Positions 43,561 to 52,385 of a stretch of DNA of 64,000 nucleotides are shown one piece after another. The DNA lies in contig DAOTJE010000007.1 of the NCBI GenBank assembly GCA_035448545.1, forward strand, positions 1-64,000, written 5' to 3'. The position numbers and the translations under genes are program-made. Positions within the stretch are counted from its first letter, which is position 1. Every line of letters begins with the position of its first letter. Origin of the DNA: Anaerobaca sp035448545 (GTDB lineage Bacteria > Planctomycetota > Phycisphaerae > Sedimentisphaerales > Anaerobacaceae). The notes beneath the pieces are model-generated. The model made no database searches, was not told where the DNA came from, and saw only the letters and a program-made list of their open reading frames with translations.

Positions 43561-43589
43561 ATCATAGAGCGTCGAGCCGGGCCTGTCAA
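43561..43589 (-). promoter_or_regulatory. Consensus sigma-70 promoter of nagB-nagA-GH95
   Basis: On the minus strand TTGACA (complement of 43584-43589, perfect) and TATGAT (complement of 43561-43566, five of six) are spaced by 17 bases. Transcription would start about 7 bases after the -10, leaving a leader of roughly 27 bases before the GTG of nagB. Confidence 0.8.
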
Positions 43590-43628
43590 CGCCGCGTGCC
43601 GCGAACCGCGCAGGCCGGCGGATTTGTC

Positions 43629-43658
43629 TTGCGTTTGCCGTCGCGTTGTCCCTATAAC
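43629..43658 (+). promoter_or_regulatory. Probable sigma-70 promoter of the heparinase-like gene
   Basis: TTGCGT (43629-43634) and TATAAC (43653-43658) with an 18-base spacer lie 77 bases before the heparinase-like ATG, divergent from the nagB promoter. The -10 matches at five of six positions; the -35 is weak, so activation by a regulator is plausible. Confidence 0.5.
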
Positions 43659-43735
43659 GTCGTAGGTTCCGACTGCAATTCGCCCCGGGATCAGGACACC
43701 TGCCTTATGGGGGGTGCCACATGGAAAGGACCGCG

Positions 43736-45598
43736 ATGAAACGCACACGGGATTCCCTGATCTTCTGTCTGGCTGTTTTACTCATTCTGCCGATCTCTGC
43801 CCAGGCCCAACAAGTGGCTGTGATTGAGAACTTCCTCACGTTGCTGGACAAGACGCACCCACGACTCCTGCTCAAGGACAGAGATCTGCTGTCGCTCAAG
43901 GCCAGCATAGTTGATGATGCCGCCCTGCAGAAATGCTGGGATGATGTGAAGGCCGATGCGGAGGCGTGCCTGGAGAAGCCGCCGCTGGTCTACAAGAAGG
44001 TTGGGCCACGCCTGCTCAGCGTCAGTCGGGATTGCCTTCATCGCATCTATGCTCTGGCCCTGGCCTACCGCTGGACGGGTGAAGATCGCTACGCCGCGAG
44101 GGCCAGGGCGAACCTTCTGGAGGTCTGTGCGTTTGCGGACTGGAACCCCTCGCATTTTCTGGACACCGCCGAGATGTCCCACGCGGTGGGAGTCGGATAC
44201 GACTGGCTGTATGACTATCTCGATTCACAGACGCGCGATACGATCGTGCGGGCTCTGATCGAGAACGGCTTGAAACCGGGATTGAAAGTCTACGACGCGA
44301 ACGGCTGGTGGACCCTGAGCGATCACAACTGGAATCAGGTCTGCAACGGTGGCATGATCGTCGGGGCTCTGGCCATTGCCGACATCGAGCCGAGCTATGC
44401 CGAGCGGATCATCCCGGCGGCCGTCGCGTCGCTGCCTCGCGCGCTGAAGACCTACGCACCCGACGGCGCATGGGGCGAAGGGCCGGGCTACTGGAGCTAT
44501 GCGACACATTATACCGCATACGGACTGAGTGCGTTGGACACGGCGCTGGGCAGCACGTTCGGACTGCTCGATGTTCAGGGGCTTTCCAAGGCCGGGGACT
44601 TTCCGATCTACACGGCCGGACCGACCGGCCTGTACCTGAATTTCGCCGACGTGGGAGAGCGCAGCGCGCGGCGGCCGATGGCCTGCATGTTCTGGCTGGC
44701 CGGCACGTTTCACAACCCGCTCTACGCATACAGCGAGCACGAGGAAATCGCCAGGCGATCAGCCGGCGCGGCCCACTTGGTCTGGTATGCGGCCAGGCCT
44801 CCGGCCCGAGCCGCGCGACGCAAGCTTGATGCCTACTTTCGTGGTCCGGTCGAGGTGGTCACGATGCGAAGCGCCTGGGACGATCCCGATGCGCTCTTCG
44901 TCGGCTTCAAGGCGGGCTACAACCAAGTCAATCATGGACATCTCGACCTGGGCACATTCGAGATCGACGCCCTCGGGGTACGGTGGGCCCGCGACCTCGG
45001 ATCGGACGACTATGACCTGCCCGGCTATTGGGAGAGCAAGCGGGGTGGCCAGCGCTGGTCGTACTATCGTTTGAACTCCGCCAGTCACAACGTCTGCATG
45101 TTGGGCGGCCAGGACCAGGACCCTCTGGCCAAGTCCATGTTTACCAGCGTGAAGGTGAACCAGACCGATCCCTCGGCGGTTGTCGATCTGGCGCAAGCGT
45201 ATGCCGCCTTCGCACGGTCTGCCTCCCGTGGCGTGAAGATGGTCGCCGACAGGGCAGCGGTCCTCGTCCAGGACGAATTCATGATCGAGAAACCCTGTGA
45301 CTTGGTCTGGGGCATGACGACCGACGCCGAGCTCCAGGTAGAGGGCGGTTCGCTCGCCAGACTGAAGCTCCAGGGCAAAGAGCTCGCCGTGCGTCTGCTC
45401 CGTCCGGCCGGGGCGGTGTTCACGGTCGGGTCGGCCGAGCAGGAGCCGCCGCAGAAGACGAACAAAGGCGTCAAGCGTTTGCTGGTCCGACTGGCCGAGG
45501 TGCAGGGCGATGAACGCATTGCGGTTCTGTTTTCGCCTGTCCGGGCCGACCGGCCACAGGCGGAGAGCGTCGAGATCAAACCGCTGACGCAGTGGTGA
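43736..45598 (+). CDS. Secreted heparinase II/III-family protein
   Basis: A 620-residue exported protein (signal peptide 1-20, ending ISAQAQ). HPRLLLKDRDLLSLK opens the alpha-helical (alpha/alpha) toroid; NWNQVCNGGMIVGALAI, GAWGEGPGYWSYATHY and NQVNHGHLDLGTFEIDALG in the middle are typical of heparinase II/III-like polysaccharide lyases, in which the conserved N, Y and H residues carry out beta-elimination on uronic acids. A beta-sandwich occupies the last 250 residues. The start at 43736 follows GAAAGGA by five bases; 43721 is an alternative in the same frame. It probably forms a transcription unit with the esterase gene 41 bases downstream. The exact polysaccharide is unknown. Confidence 0.85.
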   Translation: MKRTRDSLIFCLAVLLILPISAQAQQVAVIENFLTLLDKTHPRLLLKDRDLLSLKASIVDDAALQKCWDDVKADAEACLEKPPLVYKKVGPRLLSVSRDCLHRIYALALAYRWTGEDRYAARARANLLEVCAFADWNPSHFLDTAEMSHAVGVGYDWLYDYLDSQTRDTIVRALIENGLKPGLKVYDANGWWTLSDHNWNQVCNGGMIVGALAIADIEPSYAERIIPAAVASLPRALKTYAPDGAWGEGPGYWSYATHYTAYGLSALDTALGSTFGLLDVQGLSKAGDFPIYTAGPTGLYLNFADVGERSARRPMACMFWLAGTFHNPLYAYSEHEEIARRSAGAAHLVWYAARPPARAARRKLDAYFRGPVEVVTMRSAWDDPDALFVGFKAGYNQVNHGHLDLGTFEIDALGVRWARDLGSDDYDLPGYWESKRGGQRWSYYRLNSASHNVCMLGGQDQDPLAKSMFTSVKVNQTDPSAVVDLAQAYAAFARSASRGVKMVADRAAVLVQDEFMIEKPCDLVWGMTTDAELQVEGGSLARLKLQGKELAVRLLRPAGAVFTVGSAEQEPPQKTNKGVKRLLVRLAEVQGDERIAVLFSPVRADRPQAESVEIKPLTQW

Positions 45599-45639
45599 CA
45601 GAGGGTCCACACGATCTGAACAGCAAAGGAGACGCGACG

Positions 45640-46833
45640 ATGCAGCAACGAGGATACGCCGGCCTGCTCTGTATTCTGGCTGTGGTTGCACTGGCCGGCG
45701 GGCCGGTTCAGGCCCAGGACAACGACGAACCGCAGCTTTGCGTCGGCGACTATCAAAGCGCCGAGGAGGCCAAGGCCCAGCTCGCTCGGTTCGCGCAGAC
45801 CTATTCGAATCTGTCCGAATGGCAACAGCGGGCCCGGGCCAATCGCGAGGCCATTCTGCGAGGCACCGGCCTGCTGCCTCTGCCCAAGAGATGTCCCTTG
45901 AATCCGATTGTGCACAGCCTGCGACGATACGATGGCTATACCGTCGAGAACGTAGCTATCGAGAGCCTTCCCGGCGTCTTCGTCACCGGCAGTCTCTATC
46001 GTCCCACCGGCGGCGCCGGGCCGTTCCCGGCGGTTCTATGTTCGCATGGGCACTGGAGCAACCGCGAGGACTACGGACGCTTTCGTCCCGACATGCAGAA
46101 GCGCTGCGCGACGTTGGCTCGCATGGGGGCCATCGTGCTGTCCTACGACATGGTCGGCTACGGCGACTGGGCCAACGCCGGCTGGGAGCACCGCCGGCCC
46201 GACGCGCTGAAGATGCAACTGTGGAACAGCATCCGTCTGCTGGACTACCTCTGCACGAGAGCGGACGTCGATTCGTCGCGAATCGCTATTACCGGGGCCT
46301 CCGGCGGCGGCACGCAGACGTTCCTGCTGACGGCGGTGGACGACCGCATCGCGGTTTCGGTCCCCGTGGTGATGGTCTCGGCCCATTTCTTCGGCGGCTG
46401 CGTCTGCGAAAGCGGCATGCCCATTCACAAGAGTCGATTCCACGAGACGAACAATACCGACATCGCCGCGATGGCGGCGCCGCGTCCGCAGTTGATCATC
46501 TCCGACGGGCAGGACTGGACGAAGAACGTTCCCGACGTGGAGTTCCCCTATATCCGCGAGGTCTATCGCCTGTACGCGGCGCAGGACCGCGTCGAGAATC
46601 TGCACCTGGCCGACGAGGGCCATGACTACGGATGGTCCAAGCGGATCGGCGCCTACAAGTTCCTGGCCAGGCATCTGGGCCTGTCCCTGGCCAACGTGAT
46701 TGACCGGGAGGGCCGCATCGACGAGACCCCCGTGGTCGTCGAGAAGATCGAAGACCTCTATGTTTTCGATGCCGAGCATCCCCGCCCGGCTCATGCCGTG
46801 GGCCCGACCGATCCGTTGCCCTGGAATTGGTGA
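45640..46833 (+). CDS. Secreted alpha/beta hydrolase, acetylxylan-esterase-like
   Basis: A 397-residue exported enzyme (signal peptide 1-27). A catalytic serine, S221, sits in GASGGGTQT, and DEGHDYG near residue 325 supplies the likely His; the Asp is probably in SDGQDW. YRPTGGAGPFPAVLCSHGHW before the core domain is typical of bacterial acetylxylan-esterase/dienelactone-hydrolase-like proteins encoded beside polysaccharide lyases. The start at 45640 has AAAGGA nine bases upstream; a GTG-type start at 45592 would overlap the previous gene and lack the signal peptide at its N-terminus. Removal of acetyl or other ester groups from the same polymer that the heparinase-like neighbour cleaves is a reasonable inference. 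Confidence 0.8.
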   Translation: MQQRGYAGLLCILAVVALAGGPVQAQDNDEPQLCVGDYQSAEEAKAQLARFAQTYSNLSEWQQRARANREAILRGTGLLPLPKRCPLNPIVHSLRRYDGYTVENVAIESLPGVFVTGSLYRPTGGAGPFPAVLCSHGHWSNREDYGRFRPDMQKRCATLARMGAIVLSYDMVGYGDWANAGWEHRRPDALKMQLWNSIRLLDYLCTRADVDSSRIAITGASGGGTQTFLLTAVDDRIAVSVPVVMVSAHFFGGCVCESGMPIHKSRFHETNNTDIAAMAAPRPQLIISDGQDWTKNVPDVEFPYIREVYRLYAAQDRVENLHLADEGHDYGWSKRIGAYKFLARHLGLSLANVIDREGRIDETPVVVEKIEDLYVFDAEHPRPAHAVGPTDPLPWNW

Positions 46834-46887
46834 ACCATCGCATCCTCCCCAGAACCTGACGTCGATGAGAAACCTGTCTGAGATTGC

Positions 46888-47709
46888 ATGATGGCCTATT
46901 TCCTGCTGGTTGTGCTCGGATTTGCCGTCGGCGCGTTCGGGACTTTGATCGGCGCCGGCGGCGGGTTCATCCTGATGCCGATTCTGCTGCTGTCCTATCC
47001 GCAGCGTTCGGCCGACGAACTGACCGCGATTTCGCTGGCCATGATCTGCTGCAATGCGACGTCCGGGTCGATTTCTTACGGCCGGATGAAGCGAATCGAT
47101 TACACCTCGGGCGTGCTGTTCCTGTTGGCCGGGATTCCCGGCGCCGTCCTCGGCGCTGTCACCGTCGCATACGTTCCGCGGCAGGCGTTCAACTTCGTCT
47201 TCGGCCTTGTGCTGATGGCGGCCAGCCTGTTCATCTTCTTTCGGCCTCCCAGGGAGTCGGGACTATTCGCATCGACGCATGGCGGGACTCGATTTCGCCG
47301 GACTCTGATCGACGCCGACGGCAAGTGCCATGAATTCGCCTACAACCTGCCTGTGGGAATTGTGTTAAGTCTCTTTGTCGGCTTTGCTTCGAGTCTTCTG
47401 GGCATCGGTGGCGGGATCATTCACGTCCCGGCCATGGTGCATCTGCTGAACTTCCCCGTGCATCTGGCCACGGCAACTTCGCACTTCGTACTGGCAGCGA
47501 TGACCCTGGCGGGGACCATTGTACACCTGGTAGATGGGTCCCTCCGGACCGGACTGGCCATAGCAGGTTGCCTGGCCGCAGGCGCCGTAGCCGGAGCGCA
47601 GCTCGGTGCCCGCCTGTCCCCTCGCATTCGTGGGCGCTGGATCATGCGGGCTCTGGCGGTGGCGCTGGCACTGGTGGGCATCCGCATTCTGCTCGTGGCC
47701 ACCCGGTAG
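46888..47709 (+). CDS. TauE/SafE-family (TSUP) membrane transporter
   Basis: A 273-residue integral membrane protein with about eight hydrophobic segments arranged as two similar halves. Each half begins with the family motif: GAGGGFILMP near residue 22 and GIGGGIIHVPAMV near residue 173. TSUP proteins export sulfite, sulfoacetate or related organosulfur compounds, though many are uncharacterised. ATG codons at 46888 and 46891 are both possible. It follows the esterase gene by 54 bases on the same strand, which may link it to export of sulfite or sulfated products released from polysaccharide, but no sulfatase is present in this window, so that idea is weak. Confidence 0.85.
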   Translation: MMAYFLLVVLGFAVGAFGTLIGAGGGFILMPILLLSYPQRSADELTAISLAMICCNATSGSISYGRMKRIDYTSGVLFLLAGIPGAVLGAVTVAYVPRQAFNFVFGLVLMAASLFIFFRPPRESGLFASTHGGTRFRRTLIDADGKCHEFAYNLPVGIVLSLFVGFASSLLGIGGGIIHVPAMVHLLNFPVHLATATSHFVLAAMTLAGTIVHLVDGSLRTGLAIAGCLAAGAVAGAQLGARLSPRIRGRWIMRALAVALALVGIRILLVATR

Positions 47710-47770
47710 CGCATTCTCCGGACGGCATGAGAGAATCGCCGAGGGGGGCAAGAGACGGAATCCCTCGCTG

Positions 47771-48508
47771 TCAATCGGGTTTCTTGAGCTCTTCGACCTT
47801 CGGGAGGTCTTTGAGAGAGTTGAGGCCGAAGACCTCGAGGAACTTCTTGGTCGTGCCGTAGAGCATGGGCCGCCCGAGGATTTCGGCGCGTCCGACGATC
47901 TTGACCAGACCCTTGTACATGAGGCTGCGGATCACCTCGCCCACCGCCACGCCGCGAATGGCCTCGATGTCCACGCGAATCACGGGCTGCTTGTACGCGA
48001 TGATCGCGAGCGTCTCCATCGCCGCCGGGCTGAGCTTGTTGTCGCTGCGCGCCTTGAGCAGCTTCTTGAGCCAGGTGTGGTACATCGGCAGCGTCAGCAT
48101 CTGATGACCGCCGGCGATCTGCTCGATGCGGAAGGCGTTGTGGTTCCTCTGGTATTTCTCGTTCAGGGACGCGATGCAATCGCGAACCTGCTTGGTTGTG
48201 GTCTCGACGATGCCCGCCAGGCGGCTGTCCGACAACGGTTCTTCGCTGGCGAACAAGATTGCTTCGATCACCGATTCGACGGTCGGAGTCTCTTCGGTAT
48301 TCTCGGCCGGCCGGGAGCCGTCCTCGACGACCTCGGTGTCTGTGTCGTCGGTGACTTCCTGTCGGGGGTCATCATCTGTGCCGCCGTCCTGGCCCTCGCC
48401 TTCTGCCGCGGGTTCCGCTTCGATGTCGAGTGTATCTCGTCCTTGCGTGGCCGGCGGGATATCCTCGAAGCATTCCTCGGCCGGCGTTTCTCTTGTCTGT
48501 CCTGTCAT
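47771..48508 (-). CDS. scpB: Segregation and condensation protein B
   Basis: A 245-residue protein of the ScpB family, which with ScpA and SMC compacts and segregates the chromosome. Two winged-helix domains are seen from about residue 60: ESVIEAILFASEEPLS, then SPAAMETLAIIAYKQPV, IRGV and YGTTKKFLEVFGL, all typical. An acidic, low-complexity N-terminal tail of about 55 residues precedes them. The start at 48508 is chosen because its ATG overlaps the TGA stop of the upstream NIF3-family gene (ATGA), indicating translational coupling; an ATG at 48520 is also in frame. No scpA or smc is in the window. It is the last gene of a nine-gene minus-strand run. Confidence 0.9.
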   Translation of the reverse strand: MTGQTRETPAEECFEDIPPATQGRDTLDIEAEPAAEGEGQDGGTDDDPRQEVTDDTDTEVVEDGSRPAENTEETPTVESVIEAILFASEEPLSDSRLAGIVETTTKQVRDCIASLNEKYQRNHNAFRIEQIAGGHQMLTLPMYHTWLKKLLKARSDNKLSPAAMETLAIIAYKQPVIRVDIEAIRGVAVGEVIRSLMYKGLVKIVGRAEILGRPMLYGTTKKFLEVFGLNSLKDLPKVEELKKPD

Positions 48509-49617
48509 ATGTTCTTCCATGTGAAAGGGTCTGCGTCCTTTCTGCTTATGCGTACCGCCACCGGTTTCACCCGAGCCTTCAACTGCCGGGCCAGCTTCTT
48601 GAGCATGAACCGCTCGGAAACCGTGTGGCTCAGGCAAATGCAGGTCAGTCCGGCCTCTTGAGCAGCCAGAGCTTCGTGGTGTTTCAGTTCGCCCGTCAGG
48701 TACAGGTCCGCTTTGTCGGCGATGACGGTGTTGAGGATCCTGCCGCAGGTCCCGGCGCACACCGCGGCGGTCCGGATCAGCCGATTTGGATCGCCCACCA
48801 GTCCGACCGCCTTGGCACCGGTGTGCTTCTTGACCTGTTCGATGAGCCGCGCGACCTTCGCCGGCCGGGCCAACGGACCGATCCGCCCGAGACCAAACCG
48901 GCCTGCATAACCGAAAAGCCGGAAGATGTCAAATGCGGGCATCTCATAGGGATGCGCCTGCTTCATCGCGGCCACGACCGCGTCGAGCTTGTCTGCCGGC
49001 ACGATGGTTTCGAACCGCATCTCGTGGACCGCTTCCCGGCGGCCTGGCTTGCCAATGGCCGGATGAGCTCCCTCCAGGGGCAAGAACGTCCCGGTTCCGC
49101 CGGTACGGAAGCCGCAGTCGCGATAGTTGCCCATCGCTCCGGCCCCCGCGGCAAAGACCGCATCCGCCACCCTGTCCAGGGCATCCACCGGCACGAAAAC
49201 CACGAGCTTGTAGTTCTCCTGCGGCGCATACTCGACGTAATCACCCAGGGGCTTGGCGTCCACGATGCCCAGCATCTCGGCCAGGCCGTCGTTGACGCCT
49301 CCGACCACCGCGTCCAGAGCGGTGTGGATCGAAAAAACCGCGATCCCCGAGTGGATCAGTTCGTAAACCACACCGGTCGGGCCGTTGGCAAGGACCTGCT
49401 TGAGTCCGTCCCAGATGACCGGATGGTAGCTGACGATGAGGTCTGTCCGGAGCGCCTTGGCCTCGGCCACGACCGCCTTGGTCACGTCGATTGTCAGCAA
49501 TATGCTGTCAATCCGCTGTTCGGGATCGCCCACCAGCAGGCCCACGTTGTCCCAACTCTGGGCCAGACCCAGCGGGGCAATCTGCTCGACCACGCCGGCA
49601 ATGTCTTTGACTTTCAT
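48505..49617 (-). CDS. NIF3/DUF34-family dinuclear metal protein
   Basis: A 370-residue member of the NIF3 (DUF34) family, forming toroidal hexamers with a two-metal centre in other species. AQSWDNVGLLVGDP opens the protein; SYHPVIWDGLK, SIHTALD and the C-terminal TGELKHHEALAAQ are the conserved His/Glu metal ligands. A middle domain of about 110 residues (GNYRDCGFRTGGTGTF) makes this the long form found in many bacteria. A GTP cyclohydrolase I-like role has been proposed for relatives, but the true function is unsettled. The start at 49617 overlaps the TGA of pabC as ATGA; the stop overlaps the start of scpB in the same way. Confidence 0.9.
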   Translation of the reverse strand: MKVKDIAGVVEQIAPLGLAQSWDNVGLLVGDPEQRIDSILLTIDVTKAVVAEAKALRTDLIVSYHPVIWDGLKQVLANGPTGVVYELIHSGIAVFSIHTALDAVVGGVNDGLAEMLGIVDAKPLGDYVEYAPQENYKLVVFVPVDALDRVADAVFAAGAGAMGNYRDCGFRTGGTGTFLPLEGAHPAIGKPGRREAVHEMRFETIVPADKLDAVVAAMKQAHPYEMPAFDIFRLFGYAGRFGLGRIGPLARPAKVARLIEQVKKHTGAKAVGLVGDPNRLIRTAAVCAGTCGRILNTVIADKADLYLTGELKHHEALAAQEAGLTCICLSHTVSERFMLKKLARQLKARVKPVAVRISRKDADPFTWKNI

Positions 49618-50477
49618 CTCTTGTTCCGGCATTCCTCTTCGATGGTTTGCAGGTACTTCTCGCGGAGCCTTCTGGTGATCGGCCCGACCCTGCCGGCCCC
49701 GACGGTATGCCGCTCGACGCCGATGACGGGGAGAACCTCCATCACGACGTTGGTCAGGAAGATTTCGTCGGCCTCCAGCACGTCGGCAATGTACAGGTCC
49801 TTCTCGACCAGATTGATGGATTCGTCCTTGGCGATCCCACAGACGGCCTTCCTCGCAATCCCTGCCAAGACGGGCGTCTGGAGCGAAGGCGTATAGAGCA
49901 CGGAATCCTTGAGCAGGAAGACGTTGCTGATACACCCTTCCGCCAGTCGGTTGTCGGTCGTGAACCAGAGAGCCTCGGCGGCGCGCTTCTGCCGGGCCAG
50001 GGTCAGCGCCAGCAATCTCGGGTAGTAGTTCGTCGTCTTGTGACCGCAGATGGGTTCGGTCGTGTTCTGCCGGTAGGGGCACAGCACCACCAGTATACCG
50101 GTCTGATAATACTCGCTCGGATAGGGTTGCAGATTTGTAGCGGTGATCAGCAGCGTGGGCGAAGCCTGCTCGACGGTCTCCGCGATCGGTCCGTTTGTCA
50201 GGGTCAGACGCAAGCGGGCATTGAGCAGTCCGTTGGCTTCGAGCACCTGGTCGATGGCTCGCCGCAGGAACGGTCTGTCGTAGGTGTGACGGATCGATAG
50301 GGCCGTGGCGCTGCGGAACAGCCGGTCGAGATGATCCTCCAACCGAAAGACGATCCCGTTATGGCTGCGCATCGTCTCGAACAGCCCCGCGCCGTAGAGC
50401 AGGCCGCTGTCTCTGACCGAGACCTGGGCTCGCTCGACATCGATCAGCTTGTCGTTCAGAAAGACCTTCTCTGGCAT
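49614..50477 (-). CDS. pabC: Class IV aminotransferase, probable 4-amino-4-deoxychorismate lyase
   Basis: A 287-residue PLP enzyme of fold type IV. The PLP-binding lysine K147 (GHKTTNYY) and E180 (NRLAEGCISN) are in place, and SVRDSGLLYGAGLFETM at the N-terminus is typical. Branched-chain and D-amino-acid aminotransferases share this fold, but the gene is directly downstream of pabB, so conversion of aminodeoxychorismate to p-aminobenzoate for folate is the best inference. It starts 31 bases after pabB and its TGA overlaps the start of the NIF3 gene. Without biochemical data a branched-chain aminotransferase activity cannot be excluded. Confidence 0.78.
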   Translation of the reverse strand: MPEKVFLNDKLIDVERAQVSVRDSGLLYGAGLFETMRSHNGIVFRLEDHLDRLFRSATALSIRHTYDRPFLRRAIDQVLEANGLLNARLRLTLTNGPIAETVEQASPTLLITATNLQPYPSEYYQTGILVVLCPYRQNTTEPICGHKTTNYYPRLLALTLARQKRAAEALWFTTDNRLAEGCISNVFLLKDSVLYTPSLQTPVLAGIARKAVCGIAKDESINLVEKDLYIADVLEADEIFLTNVVMEVLPVIGVERHTVGAGRVGPITRRLREKYLQTIEEECRNKR

Positions 50478-50508
50478 CTTGCTTCACGGCGCGTATGAAT
50501 GTTTCGAT

Positions 50509-52017
50509 TCACGGTTTCTGCACGGCGTCGATCCCGGCAAGAAGAGCCCTTGCCTTGGCGATCGTCTCGTTCCACTCGGCCTTCGGGTCCGAGTCGGCGA
50601 CGATTCCCCCGCCGGTCTGGATGAAAGCCTTGTGGGCGGCGATGATAACCGTTCGGATGGCGATGTTCAAGCAGACAGTCCCGTCGAGGCCGATAAAGCC
50701 GATGCTGCCGGTGTATACGCCCCGAGTGGTAGGCTCGAATTCGTCGATGATCTCCATGGCACGGATCTTGGGGGCTCCTGTGACGGATCCGCCGGGAAAC
50801 ATGGCCTTGAGAATCTCGCTGAATCGAATCCCCGCTCGCAGTTGGCCACCGACGGTGGCCACGGCGTGGAAAACGGTCGGGTATGCTTCGATGGTCCTGG
50901 GCTGGAGGACCCGCCGCGTCCCAGGCCTGCATATCCTGGCGACATCGTTGCGCTCCAGGTCCACGATCATGTTCAGCTCCGCCTGTTCCTTTTCACTCGT
51001 CTGCAGCTCCTCGAGTCTGCGGCGATTGGCGGCCATGCTGTGCGGATCGCTGCCGCCCAGTCGCGGCCGGGTACCCTTGATTGGCTTTGTTTCGATCCAG
51101 CCGTCCTGGATGCGGATGAACATCTCGGGCGACGCACTGACGATCTGGAAGTCGCCCGCCTCGATGTAGGCGGCGTAGGGGCTGGGGTTGTAGTGGTTCT
51201 GCCAGTGAAACAGATCGATGGGCCGGCCCGCGAAGGGACGCTCGAAGCGATGCGAGAGGTTGACCTGATAGACCTCTCCGTCTCGGATATACTGTTTGAT
51301 CTGTTCGATTGCTTGCAGATACCGGGCTTTGCCGGTGTTGCTGCGGACCTGCAACAGATCGAGATTCTCGATATTGCCGGCGGGGGGCCGTATCACGGCA
51401 CGACGTGTTGCCTCGCCCAGTATCCGCTGCACAGCCTCGATCTTGCTTTCCGGTGATTCCGTATCGTCGGGCCACTCCAGGGCGATGATCCTGAAGACCT
51501 CTTCCCGGTGATCGTAGGTGAGGAAGCGATCATAGAAGCACAGCCGGATCAGGGGCAATGCGAGGTCGTCGACAGCCCTCTGGGGCAGCCGTTCGATGTA
51601 CCGGCCCAATTCGTAGCTCAGGTAGCCGATCCAACCGCCACAGAACAGACCGTCGGGAAGGTCCGCAGGTTTGCCGGCGATCTGGTATTTTGCCAAAGCG
51701 GTCTCGATCCTCTCCAGAAGCCCGGCACTACCCTGTGTGATTTCAAAGACCTCCCTTGGTTCAGCGGCCCAGTAGCTGAACCGCGGGCCGTCGGCTACCG
51801 CGGCGTTGGCCCCCAGGATGGACGCCATGGGTTGCGCCGCGAAGGCTTCGCTGATTGCAGGCAGCGACGCCGACGTCTGGATTCGCCGCACATGAAGTCT
51901 ACAGGGAACAGGCCCGTCGCTCGCGAAACGAGTCTCTGCCAGGCGAACTGCGTTCGAGCGTCCCATTTCCCGGCGGGCCGTCAAACCGTCTTGCGGCGAG
52001 GGCAGTCGCGCATCCAT
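50509..52017 (-). CDS. pabB: Aminodeoxychorismate synthase component I
   Basis: A 502-residue chorismate-binding enzyme that aminates chorismate in the folate branch. The motif PIKGT (residues 312-316), with Lys314, marks aminodeoxychorismate synthases; anthranilate synthases have Ala at that position. SYELGRYIE, GEVYQVNLSHRF, ASPEMF, MIVDLERND and FPGGSVTGAPK are all intact. The start at 52017 lies 7 bases after the DUF6504 gene with GGTAGG upstream; an ATG at 51966 is an alternative, since the first 40 residues show no family similarity. The glutamine amidotransferase partner PabA is not in the window, so it must be encoded elsewhere or free ammonia is used. Confidence 0.9.
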   Translation of the reverse strand: MDARLPSPQDGLTARREMGRSNAVRLAETRFASDGPVPCRLHVRRIQTSASLPAISEAFAAQPMASILGANAAVADGPRFSYWAAEPREVFEITQGSAGLLERIETALAKYQIAGKPADLPDGLFCGGWIGYLSYELGRYIERLPQRAVDDLALPLIRLCFYDRFLTYDHREEVFRIIALEWPDDTESPESKIEAVQRILGEATRRAVIRPPAGNIENLDLLQVRSNTGKARYLQAIEQIKQYIRDGEVYQVNLSHRFERPFAGRPIDLFHWQNHYNPSPYAAYIEAGDFQIVSASPEMFIRIQDGWIETKPIKGTRPRLGGSDPHSMAANRRRLEELQTSEKEQAELNMIVDLERNDVARICRPGTRRVLQPRTIEAYPTVFHAVATVGGQLRAGIRFSEILKAMFPGGSVTGAPKIRAMEIIDEFEPTTRGVYTGSIGFIGLDGTVCLNIAIRTVIIAAHKAFIQTGGGIVADSDPKAEWNETIAKARALLAGIDAVQKP

Positions 52018-52024
52018 ACACGGC

Positions 52025-52354
52025 CTACCGAAGCGGTTCCTGCGAACCGACGGTGTACAGCCACCATCGTTTCTTGCTTTCTCGCTTCGATCTGGGCTGC
52101 CGCTCGAAGTAGATTGTCATCTCCGGTCCCTCGGCGGTTCGAATCCGGTACCAGTGCTTGCGCAGGTACATCTCCGGACTTCCGTTTCGGCAGGGCCCGT
52201 CCTCCTTCCAGACCTCCAGCACCTCTGCGACTGTGTATGGCTGGTCCCTCCACGTGAACTGCTTCGGCAGCCCCGGCTCGCCTCGGGTCATCCCCGCCGT
52301 ATCGAATGAGCCCGATGCCGGCAGGATCGGCTCACTGACAAACTGCTCGCTCAT
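52025..52354 (-). CDS. DUF6504-family protein
   Basis: A 109-residue soluble protein. Its layout, FVSEPILPASGSF, then FTWRDQPYTVAEVLEVW, then HWYRIRTAEG and WWLYTV, matches the DUF6504 family of small beta-rich proteins with unknown role. The start at 52354 follows GGGAGGA by six bases; an upstream in-frame ATG at 52414 would overlap the end of deoC. It lies between deoC and pabB, 31 and 7 bases apart. In actinobacteria DUF6504 genes are sometimes near DNA-polymerase-related genes; no such link is visible here. Confidence 0.75.
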   Translation of the reverse strand: MSEQFVSEPILPASGSFDTAGMTRGEPGLPKQFTWRDQPYTVAEVLEVWKEDGPCRNGSPEMYLRKHWYRIRTAEGPEMTIYFERQPRSKRESKKRWWLYTVGSQEPLR

Positions 52355-52385
52355 TCGGTTGTCCTCCCGACCCGCTGCATCGATC

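Noticed and set aside
47713..47736. ATTCTC/GAGAAT inverted repeat between convergent TSUP and scpB genes
   Set aside because: Only six base pairs and no T-run on either strand; position is suitable but the evidence is too thin.
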